64,000 nt of DNA, from contig NZ_FXUB01000002.1 in the NCBI RefSeq assembly GCF_900182835.1, positions 1-64,000 of the forward strand, written 5' to 3'. The stretch's first letter is position 1. Each line of letters opens with the position of its first letter. The position numbers and the translations under genes were made by a program. This DNA is from Desulfurobacterium pacificum (GTDB taxonomy: Bacteria > Aquificota > Aquificia > Desulfurobacteriales > Desulfurobacteriaceae). The notes below the pieces were generated by a model. It was not told the DNA's origin. It was given only the letters and a program-made list of their open reading frames with translations, and ran no database searches. This document shows, piece after piece, positions 54,614 through 61,813 of the stretch.

Positions 54614-56782
54614 TTAATTCCTAACCGTCACCGGTTTTTCTCTATATATCCTCTTCACAGAAATTACGCCCTTTACCTGTTTTATAGCCCTTATAATTTC
54701 TTGAAGTTCGTCTCTACTCTTAACCTGAACGATGAAATCCAGAACTCCTCTACCTGAAATTGACCTGCTCATAGAAGATACGATATTTATTTTCAACTTC
54801 GCTATAACAGAAGAAACGCTTGCAAGCATACCCGGTTTATCTTCCACAGAAACCCTCAGTTTTGCATTGTAGGTTCTATCACCGGGCAGGAATTCAACTT
54901 GAACGATTTTCCCGGGAGAGCTTTCCATTATCTGCCTTACAACAACGCAGTTTTTGGTGTGAATAACTATCCCCTTACCTGAACTGACAACTCCCACAAC
55001 TTTGTCTCCCGGCAACGGATGACAGCAGGACGCCAGTGTAACCATCACGTTGTCTATGCCGTCAACCTTTATACCTTTTACCTTTTCTCTACTGCGGGAT
55101 TTTTTCTTTTTCTTTTCAGTTTCTACAGGAAGCTTTAAGAGACGCCTCGCAACCTTTTCTGGATTAAGTTTAAAGTAACCTACATCTATAAGCAGCGATT
55201 CTACGGTTGAATGACCCAAAGAAGAGATAATCTCTTTTAGCTCTCCGCTTTTTTCTAACTCTTCAAGGAGGGAGGAGAGGGATTTTTCAGAAAGCTTCCT
55301 GATATTTTTATCAAGGAGGGTTTCTCCCAACTTTTTAGCTCTTTCATTTTCCTGCTTCCTTAAAAAGTTCTTAATGGCGTTCTTAGCCTTTGATGTCTTT
55401 ACAAATTCAAGCCAGTCTCTACTGGGCTTTTCCTCGTTTCCAGTAATAATCTCAACCCTATCACCGCTTTCAAGAACGTAGTTGAGAGGAACCAACTTAC
55501 CGTTAACCTTTGCCGCTTTACAGCGATGACCTATAGATGTATGTATGGCGTAGGCGAAATCTACCGGCGTAGAACCTACAGGCAGCGTTTTTAAGTCACC
55601 TTTGGGAGTAAAAACGTACACTTCCTCTGAGTAGAGGTCTTTGCGGACGGAGTCAAGGAAGTCGTGGGGATTTTTTTCCTCTTTAACCCACTCTAACAGG
55701 TTCCTAAGCCATATAAACCTTTCTTTTTCTGCTTCTGTTAAAGTGCCTCCTCCCTCTTTATACTTCCAGTGGGCAGCAATACCCATTTCGGCAACCTGAT
55801 GCATCTCCCACGTTCTTATCTGAAACTCTATAAACTGCCCTTTAGGACCTACAACCGTAGTGTGAAGGGACTGATACATGTTTGGTTTGGGAGTAGCTAT
55901 GTAATCCTTAAATCTTCCGGGAACAGGTTTCCAAAGGCTGTGAACTATTCCCAAAACCTGATAGCAATTACCTACAGTGTCCGTTATTATCCTTATACCT
56001 GCAACGTCATAAACCTCTTCAAAAGGAATGTTTTTAATAATCATCTTTCTATAAATGCCGTAGATGTGCTTAAACCGCCACTGGATATCGCAAGAAATAC
56101 CACTCTCCTCAAGCTTTCTCTTGACTGTGTTAATAACATCTTCAAAGTAGGGCAGTAACTTCTTCTTTTTATCTTTAACCTTTTTTTCAATATCTCTATA
56201 AGCATCAGGGTCAAGATACTTAAGGGATAAATCCTCAAGTTCGTTCTTTAGCCTGTACATACCCAATCTATTTGCTAAAGGAGCGTAAATGGTTAACGTT
56301 TCCCTCGCATTCCTTACCTGACTTTCTCTCGGCATAGTATCCATAGTTCTCATATTGTGAAGCCTATCGGCTAATTTAACAATGAGAACTCTAATATCCT
56401 CAGCCAAAGATATTAACAGGTTCCTAAAAGCCTCCGCATCTTTCTCTTCTTTACTCTGAAAGCTATAATCCTCCAACTTCGTTACGCCTTTTACGATAAA
56501 GGCAACCTCTTTGCCAAACTCCCTTTCTATTTCCTCTATTGTTGCATCTGTATCCTCAACCGTATCGTGTAGAAGCCCGGCTACAATGGTAGGGATATCC
56601 ATTTTAAGTTCAGCCAATATGTAAGCCACTTCCGCTGGATGCGAAAAGTAAGGCTCTCCAGACTTTCTAAATTGCCCCTCATGTTTCTTTTTGGCAAACT
56701 CGTAAGCTTTCCTGACCTGTTCCTCTTCAAAGTTTGTTCGGTATTCTTTAATCTTTCCTATAATTTCTTCGCAAGTTCTCAT
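54614..56782 (-). CDS. spoT: Bifunctional (p)ppGpp synthetase/hydrolase
   Basis: The protein makes and degrades the stringent-response alarmone. The 722 residues hold an HD hydrolase domain with HDTVEDT near residue 68 (metal and catalytic residues intact), a synthetase domain with YQSLHTTVVGPKG (about 305), a TGS domain (VYVFTPKGDLKTLPVGSTPVDFAYAIHTSIGH, about 392-420), a conserved-cysteine segment (MVTLASCCHPLPGD), and a C-terminal ACT domain. Both activities are therefore likely. It is the single Rel-type protein in the window. Confidence 0.94.
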   Translation of the reverse strand: MRTCEEIIGKIKEYRTNFEEEQVRKAYEFAKKKHEGQFRKSGEPYFSHPAEVAYILAELKMDIPTIVAGLLHDTVEDTDATIEEIEREFGKEVAFIVKGVTKLEDYSFQSKEEKDAEAFRNLLISLAEDIRVLIVKLADRLHNMRTMDTMPRESQVRNARETLTIYAPLANRLGMYRLKNELEDLSLKYLDPDAYRDIEKKVKDKKKKLLPYFEDVINTVKRKLEESGISCDIQWRFKHIYGIYRKMIIKNIPFEEVYDVAGIRIITDTVGNCYQVLGIVHSLWKPVPGRFKDYIATPKPNMYQSLHTTVVGPKGQFIEFQIRTWEMHQVAEMGIAAHWKYKEGGGTLTEAEKERFIWLRNLLEWVKEEKNPHDFLDSVRKDLYSEEVYVFTPKGDLKTLPVGSTPVDFAYAIHTSIGHRCKAAKVNGKLVPLNYVLESGDRVEIITGNEEKPSRDWLEFVKTSKAKNAIKNFLRKQENERAKKLGETLLDKNIRKLSEKSLSSLLEELEKSGELKEIISSLGHSTVESLLIDVGYFKLNPEKVARRLLKLPVETEKKKKKSRSREKVKGIKVDGIDNVMVTLASCCHPLPGDKVVGVVSSGKGIVIHTKNCVVVRQIMESSPGKIVQVEFLPGDRTYNAKLRVSVEDKPGMLASVSSVIAKLKINIVSSMSRSISGRGVLDFIVQVKSRDELQEIIRAIKQVKGVISVKRIYREKPVTVRN

Positions 56783-56854
56783 AGAACGTTCCTTTTAAAA
56801 ATTAAAAATTGCTAAACTTCCCTTTAATTTAAGGCAAACTGCAAAGGAGTTGCA

Positions 56855-57649
56855 ATGCCAGAAAAACCTATAGGCATTTTTGACTCTGGAGTTGGAGGAT
56901 TAACCGTCCTAAAAGCAATCAAAAAAATCCTCCCCCACGAAAACCTCATCTACTTCGGAGATACCGCCAGAGTCCCCTACGGCAACAGGTCTCCAAACAC
57001 CATAATCAGATACAGCGTTGAGAACGCAAGACTCCTCCAAAAGTTCAACATAAAAGCATTAGTCGTCGCCTGCAACACTTCATCGTCCTATGCCTTAGAA
57101 ATACTCAAAAGAGAATTCCCCTTTCCCGTTATAGGAGTGGTTAAACCCGGAGCAAAAGCAGCCGTTAACAAATCAAAAAGCAAAAGAATAGGGATAATAG
57201 GAACGGAAGCAACTATAAAAAGCGGCGCATATAGAAAAGCTATCCTCTCTTTAGACCCGTTTGCAACAGTATTTGAAAAAGCGTGCCCGCTCTTTGTCCC
57301 CCTCATAGAAGAAGGATGGTTATCGGGCAAAGTTACAGAATTAGTAGCAGAAAAATACCTGCAGGACCTAATGGACAAGGACATAGACACCCTGGTATTA
57401 GGATGTACCCACTACCCACTAATTAAAGACACAATAAAAAAATTAGTAAAAGACAAAGTAACCTTAATAGACTCCGCCATGGCAGTAGCAGAAGAGGTAG
57501 AGAAGAAACTACCTCACAGAAGAAAGTCAGAAAACGAAGGAGTTGTTAGAATTTTAGTAAGCGACAAAACCGAGAGGTTTGAAAGAATAGCCAAAATGAT
57601 TATGGGAGAAGATACTCTCATAGAGGAGGTTTCTATTGACTCGGAATGA
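56855..57649 (+). CDS. murI: Glutamate racemase
   Basis: MurI supplies D-glutamate for peptidoglycan. The 264-residue enzyme has [17 protein letters not shown] at its start, the first catalytic cysteine in [11 protein letters not shown], the second in [11 protein letters not shown], and [13 protein letters not shown]. Both cysteines are intact. A GGAG site precedes the ATG. It starts an operon with rph and rdgB, overlapping rph by 14 bases. Confidence 0.95.
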   Translation: MPEKPIGIFDSGVGGLTVLKAIKKILPHENLIYFGDTARVPYGNRSPNTIIRYSVENARLLQKFNIKALVVACNTSSSYALEILKREFPFPVIGVVKPGAKAAVNKSKSKRIGIIGTEATIKSGAYRKAILSLDPFATVFEKACPLFVPLIEEGWLSGKVTELVAEKYLQDLMDKDIDTLVLGCTHYPLIKDTIKKLVKDKVTLIDSAMAVAEEVEKKLPHRRKSENEGVVRILVSDKTERFERIAKMIMGEDTLIEEVSIDSE

Positions 57650-58346
57650 CGGCAGAAAACCTGATGAACTGAGAAAAGTAACTATAACCCTTGATTACAT
57701 CAAACACGCAGAAGGTTCATGTCTCATAGAGTTCGGTGATACAAAGGTCATATGCACGGCTTCGGTTGAAGAAAAAGTGCCTCCCTTTCTAAAAGGAACA
57801 GGGCAGGGCTGGATAACAGCTGAATATTCAATGCTTCCCAGAGCAACTGCCCAAAGAACGGTAAGAGAAGCAGCAAAGGGTAAACTAACAGGAAGAACTC
57901 AGGAAATTCAGAGATTGATAGGAAGGTCTTTAAGATGTGCCGTTGACCTGACAGCGTTAGGAGAGATAACCATCTGGATAGACTGCGACGTAATACAGGC
58001 AGACGGGGGAACGAGAACAGCTTCTATAACAGGTGCTTTTGTTGCTCTTTACAGAGCTTTAGAAAAAATTGAAAAGTTATCCGCCGTTAAAAACTTTGTA
58101 GCCGCAGTAAGCGTTGGAGTGGTTAACGGACAGGTTCTCCTTGACCTAAACTACGAAGAAGACTCCTTAGCAGAAGTGGATATGAACATAGTCATGACCG
58201 ATAAAGGAGAGTTCGCAGAGATTCAGGGAACGGCAGAAGGAGAAACGTTTTCAAGAGACATCCTCAATACGATGCTGAATTTGGGAGAAAAAGGCATAAA
58301 AGAGCTGATAGAGATACAAAAATCCGTTTTGGGAGTAAAATCTTGA
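57636..58346 (+). CDS. rph: Ribonuclease PH
   Basis: RNase PH trims tRNA 3' ends by phosphorolysis. The 236-residue protein starts at a TTG (GAGGAGG upstream, inside the end of murI) and contains [50 protein letters not shown], and [19 protein letters not shown]. The phosphate- and metal-binding residues are present. It is coupled to murI and rdgB. Confidence 0.95.
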   Translation: MTRNDGRKPDELRKVTITLDYIKHAEGSCLIEFGDTKVICTASVEEKVPPFLKGTGQGWITAEYSMLPRATAQRTVREAAKGKLTGRTQEIQRLIGRSLRCAVDLTALGEITIWIDCDVIQADGGTRTASITGAFVALYRALEKIEKLSAVKNFVAAVSVGVVNGQVLLDLNYEEDSLAEVDMNIVMTDKGEFAEIQGTAEGETFSRDILNTMLNLGEKGIKELIEIQKSVLGVKS

Positions 58347-58936
58347 AGGTCGTTTTCGCCACAGGCAATCAGGGTAAAGTTAGAGAAGTGAGAGAAAAGC
58401 TTAAAAGCCTTAACGTTGAAGTAATCTCCCTAAAAGATTTAAACGTTAGCTTAGAACCGCCAGAAGAAACTGGAGAAACTTTCTTGGAAAACGCATATCA
58501 AAAAGCAACTTACTACGCCAAACGCTTAAACTTGCCAGTAATTGCCGAAGATTCCGGACTCGTTGTTGAGAAGTTGGGAGGACTTCCCGGAGTAAGGTCT
58601 GCACGATTTGCAGGTGAAAACGCCACAGATGAGGAGAACAACGCCCTACTGATAAAAAAGCTGAAAGAGTTGGGCTTAACAGAATCTCCTGCAAAGTACG
58701 TTTCTTTCTTCGTTTTTTCCTACCCAGAAACCTTTGGATTTTGGAGCGAAGGAGAAGTAAAGGGAAAGGTAATCACTGAACCAAGGGGCAGCGGAGGCTT
58801 TGGCTACGACCCTCTATTTATCCCCGAAGGATACAGCAAAACGATGGCTGAGCTAACCATAGAAGAAAAGAACAGGATAAGTCACAGAGGTAAAGCACTT
58901 GAAAAGTTTGTCAGGTTGTTAAAAGATGTTTTATAA
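58343..58936 (+). CDS. rdgB: XTP/dITP diphosphatase (HAM1 family)
   Basis: RdgB removes non-canonical purine triphosphates. The 197-residue protein has [14 protein letters not shown] at the start (TTG start overlapping the rph stop), [43 protein letters not shown], and [15 protein letters not shown]. The catalytic aspartate in EDSGL is present. rph-rdgB adjacency is common. Confidence 0.94.
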   Translation: MKVVFATGNQGKVREVREKLKSLNVEVISLKDLNVSLEPPEETGETFLENAYQKATYYAKRLNLPVIAEDSGLVVEKLGGLPGVRSARFAGENATDEENNALLIKKLKELGLTESPAKYVSFFVFSYPETFGFWSEGEVKGKVITEPRGSGGFGYDPLFIPEGYSKTMAELTIEEKNRISHRGKALEKFVRLLKDVL

Positions 58937-58972
58937 TGGATTGGCGCACACAATTAACTCACGGGGAAAGAG

Positions 58973-59509
58973 ATGGTAAATAAAAAGATATCTATTAAAC
59001 CTGCCGATATAAGAACAAAAGAGTTCAGCAAAAAACTTTTCGGATACGACCCAGATGAAGTGGAAGCGTTCCTTAATGACGTTGCAAACGCTTATCAAAA
59101 CCTTTTAAACGAAATAGAAAACTTGAAGAAAAAAACTCCAGAATACAAAACTGAGATGCTGATTGAAAAGGCAAAAAGAGAGATAGAAAAAATCGTCCAG
59201 AAGAAAACGGAAGAAAAGGAACAGCTTGAAAGAAAGAAGAAGGAATTGGAAATTGAAATAGAAAAGCTAAAATTAGCTCAAAAGAAGGTCTACGACAGAC
59301 TTAAATTAGCAATTTTAGATATGACGCGAATCTTGGAGGAGTTAAAACCAAATGCTAAAAGCGAAAAAGAAGGAAAACGGACTGATAATAGAAGTAAAAG
59401 TCCAGCCGAAAGCGTCAAGAAACAAGATAGAGAAAGTGGAAGAGGGAAGACTGAAGATGAAAGTAACAGTTCCGCCGGAAGGGGGAAAGGCGAACAAAGC
59501 GGTAGTTGA
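58973..59509 (+). CDS. divIVA: DivIVA-domain protein
   Basis: The first 60 residues carry a DivIVA-type domain (ISIKPADIRTKEFSKKLFGYDPDEVEAFLNDVA), followed by a coiled coil to about residue 120. DivIVA-like proteins bind curved membranes and organise division and growth. The last 53 residues are a low-complexity polar tail (SEKEGKRTDNRSKS...) that lies fully within the next gene in another frame. That part is either a genuine overlap or a tail acquired after loss of an earlier stop. The ATG is preceded by GGGGAAAG. Confidence 0.8.
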   Translation: MVNKKISIKPADIRTKEFSKKLFGYDPDEVEAFLNDVANAYQNLLNEIENLKKKTPEYKTEMLIEKAKREIEKIVQKKTEEKEQLERKKKELEIEIEKLKLAQKKVYDRLKLAILDMTRILEELKPNAKSEKEGKRTDNRSKSPAESVKKQDRESGRGKTEDESNSSAGRGKGEQSGS

Positions 59510-59657
59510 ACTGCTGTCAAAGGCTTTGAAAGTCCCTAAATCAAGAATAGAGATAATAAAAGGTGAAACCTCAAGAATAAAAACGCTTTTTATAGAGGGG
59601 ATATCGCCAGAAACAGTTGAGGCAAAATTGGGAATTAAAGTTGCTGTAACCTCTTGA
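59352..59657 (+). CDS. DUF167 (YggU) family protein
   Basis: This 101-residue protein matches the DUF167/YggU family: EVKVQPKASRNKIEK, LKMKVTVPPEGGKANKAVVELLSKAL and KSRIEIIKGETSRIKTLFIEG. Function is unknown; the fold is a small alpha/beta domain. Its ATG has GGAGGAG ten bases upstream. It overlaps the divIVA-like gene for 158 bases in another frame, and its own sequence is the more constrained of the two. Confidence 0.85.
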   Translation: MLKAKKKENGLIIEVKVQPKASRNKIEKVEEGRLKMKVTVPPEGGKANKAVVELLSKALKVPKSRIEIIKGETSRIKTLFIEGISPETVEAKLGIKVAVTS

Positions 59658-59682
59658 CATTTAAAATTTAAAATAGTATTTT
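59654..59682 (+). promoter_or_regulatory. Promoter of the HU gene
   Basis: A perfect TTGACA (59654-59659) is followed after 17 bases by TATTTT (59677-59682). It overlaps the end of the DUF167 gene and precedes the HU ATG by about 50 bases. Confidence 0.65.
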
Positions 59683-59734
59683 CACTTTAAGCCTTATGGC
59701 ACTTTAACTTAAACCAACTTTAGGAGGGAGCGGC

Positions 59735-60031
59735 ATGACAAAGAGTGATTTGGTAGCAGCAATCGCCGAGAAGGCAGGAATAAGAAAGAAGGACGCAGAA
59801 GCAGCTCTCAACGCATTCCTTGAAGTAGTAACAGAAGCTTTGGCTAAGGGCGACAAGGTAGAAATCAGAGGCTTCGGTACGTTCCTCATGAAGGAAAGAG
59901 CTCCAAGAGTAGCAAGAAACCCAAGAACAGGAGAAAAGGTAGAAGTACCTGCAAAACTCACTCCTGCCTTCAAGCCTGGTAAAGACCTCAAAGAAGCTAC
60001 TGAAAAAGAACTCAAGAAAAAGAGAAAGTAA
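59735..60031 (+). CDS. hup: DNA-binding protein HU
   Basis: HU bends and compacts DNA. The 98-residue protein has MTKSDLVAAIAEKAGIRKKDAE, GDKVEIRGFGTF, and the DNA-binding arm RAPRVARNPRTGEKVEVPAK, with an extra basic tail KEATEKELKKKRK that could strengthen DNA binding at high temperature. AGGAGGG site, its own promoter and a strong terminator suggest high expression. Confidence 0.95.
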   Translation: MTKSDLVAAIAEKAGIRKKDAEAALNAFLEVVTEALAKGDKVEIRGFGTFLMKERAPRVARNPRTGEKVEVPAKLTPAFKPGKDLKEATEKELKKKRK

Positions 60032-60037
60032 CTTAAA

Positions 60038-60060
60038 GGGGGAGGTTTAATCCTCCCCTT
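60038..60060. terminator. Bidirectional terminator between hup and lepB
   Basis: GGGGAGG pairs with CCTCCCC around TTTAAT. T-rich runs on both sides serve the convergent hup and lepB genes; the last bases overlap the lepB stop. Confidence 0.8.
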
Positions 60061-60703
60061 AATTTACTAACTTAAACATTCTGTTAAATCGTGGTAGATG
60101 TTTGTTCCCATCCCAAGAGAAAAAGATAATTCTTGCTATTCCAACAATCTCCTTTCTCTTTACAAATCCCCAGAATCTGCTGTCATAACTGTTGTTTCTG
60201 TTATCTCCCATCATCATATACTCGCCTTTGGGGATAACGAAAACTTGAGTATTGTCTCCTCTCGTTCCCGTTTTAAGTATTAAGTGCTTCTTTACCCCTC
60301 CCTCTTTTCTCGGAAGGAACTCGTAGTAAAGCTTTCCAGTCACCTTCTCGCCGTTCTCAACGTAGGAGTATTCCCCTGCAGGTTGATACTTACAAGGTTT
60401 TCCGTTTATGTAAACCTTTCCATCTATAACTTGTACCTTATCTCCGGGAAGTCCTACAATCCTTTTTATATAGTAAACGTCTTCATTTAACGGAAAGTGG
60501 AAAACGACAACATCGCCCCTGTCTGGATTCCTGAAGTGATAAGTAACTTTATCAACCAATATAAAGTCGCCGACCAAAAGCGTTGGTATCATAGAACCCG
60601 AAGGAATGTGGAAAGATTGAACGATAAAGGTTCTTATGATGAGAGCTAAAACAAGGGCTATTGCAAAAGATTTAAGGTTTTCTATCAGCTTTTCTCTATC
60701 CAC
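60059..60703 (-). CDS. lepB: Signal peptidase I
   Basis: LepB cleaves signal peptides of secreted proteins. The 214-residue protein has one N-terminal membrane span (about 11-29), the catalytic serine S37 in IPSGSMIPTL, the general-base lysine K80 in YYIKRIVGLPGD, and the C-terminal GDNRNNSYDSRFWG box. The membrane topology is the short, single-span type. Confidence 0.95.
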   Translation of the reverse strand: MDREKLIENLKSFAIALVLALIIRTFIVQSFHIPSGSMIPTLLVGDFILVDKVTYHFRNPDRGDVVVFHFPLNEDVYYIKRIVGLPGDKVQVIDGKVYINGKPCKYQPAGEYSYVENGEKVTGKLYYEFLPRKEGGVKKHLILKTGTRGDNTQVFVIPKGEYMMMGDNRNNSYDSRFWGFVKRKEIVGIARIIFFSWDGNKHLPRFNRMFKLVN

Positions 60704-60764
60704 AGCATCTCTCCGACAATTCTTTATATATTTGTAGCAAGCAAATTATACACGGGAGGGCAGA

Positions 60765-61472
60765 TTGAAAAGCAGATTCCTTCTAATCGTTATTTTCAGT
60801 CTTTTCCCTGCACTATGCTACGGAGGAAACGATAACTCAGTATCCCTTTCCTACTCTGAAACTTCCGGAAATACTAACACAAAGGCTTTTTCTGCAGGAT
60901 ATCAGATAACAAAAGATATAGGAAAGTGGAATCTTTACTCTGAAGGAAACTACCTCTATAAAGAGGACAATGGAAAAGAAAGTGCCAACAGAGTGTCTAT
61001 GGAAAACAGGGGTGAAAGAAGCATATCGGAAAAGCTGTCCTTCTTCGTGAAGAATTTTATTTTCTCCGACAGGTTTTCCGGTTACGATTTTAGAGTAGGA
61101 ATTGGTCCCGGTATTGCGTGGTATCCTTTTAAAACCGAAAAACAGCAACTAAGGATAGGAACAACCGTCAGTTACGTTTACAATAACTACGCAGATGGAA
61201 CTACAGACAGCTACGGTCAGTCTGAAATCTCTGTAGACTATACAAGACAGCTTAAAGAGAACGTTCAGCTTGAGCAAGGAATTGATTACCAAATATCTCT
61301 AAAAAACGGCAATGACTACTTCATTCACAGCAAAACCAATTTAAAAGTAGGATTAACTGAAAACCTTTCACTTGAGATTTCCTACACGGTTGACTACCAG
61401 AACTTGTTACCTGAAGGAACGGAATACCACACGGATAAAACGTTTTTTACGGGAGTTGTGTATAGCTTCTGA
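60765..61472 (+). CDS. DUF481-family outer-membrane protein (YdiY-like)
   Basis: The 235-residue product has a signal peptide (KSRFLLIVIFSLFPALCYG), then beta-barrel-like alternating strands (VSLSYSETSGNTNTKAFSAGYQ...), with a closing aromatic residue (GVVYSF). This matches DUF481, an outer-membrane barrel family of unknown function. TTG start with GGGAGGG upstream. Its stop overlaps the next ATG. Confidence 0.82.
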   Translation: MKSRFLLIVIFSLFPALCYGGNDNSVSLSYSETSGNTNTKAFSAGYQITKDIGKWNLYSEGNYLYKEDNGKESANRVSMENRGERSISEKLSFFVKNFIFSDRFSGYDFRVGIGPGIAWYPFKTEKQQLRIGTTVSYVYNNYADGTTDSYGQSEISVDYTRQLKENVQLEQGIDYQISLKNGNDYFIHSKTNLKVGLTENLSLEISYTVDYQNLLPEGTEYHTDKTFFTGVVYSF

Positions 61473-61813
61473 TGGTTGAATGGATATTGTGGGAAATTTT
61501 GTTTGAAGCTGGAAAGAGAAGGGAGACGTTTTACTACAGCGAAGTGGTGAAAGAATTGCAAAAGAGGAAAATATCTATAGGTAAAGGGAGACTCGCTTAT
61601 AGAAAGCTGGTTGGCTACTTGCACAGGGTTTGCTTCTACACGTACAACAACTGGAAAATCCTCCCCGGCTCCATCATCGTCACCAAAAAGGATAAAATCC
61701 CCTCCATCGGCTACTTTAAATTTCTAAATCAATTAGGCGTTTGCAAAGGCACAGACCTTTCAGCATGGGAAAGAGAAAAGAGGAGATTCTATGAGTTCTG
61801 TCGTAACTTTTGA
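61472..61813 (+). CDS. Small basic protein of unknown function
   Basis: The 113-residue protein is rich in basic and aromatic residues (about EWILWEILFEAGKRRETFYYSEVVKELQKRKISIGKG) with a possible winged-helix-like order of helices. I do not recognise it. It overlaps the DUF481 gene at its start and the radical-SAM gene at its end, so it is expressed with them. Codon use is like its neighbours. Confidence 0.65.
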   Translation: MVEWILWEILFEAGKRRETFYYSEVVKELQKRKISIGKGRLAYRKLVGYLHRVCFYTYNNWKILPGSIIVTKKDKIPSIGYFKFLNQLGVCKGTDLSAWEREKRRFYEFCRNF

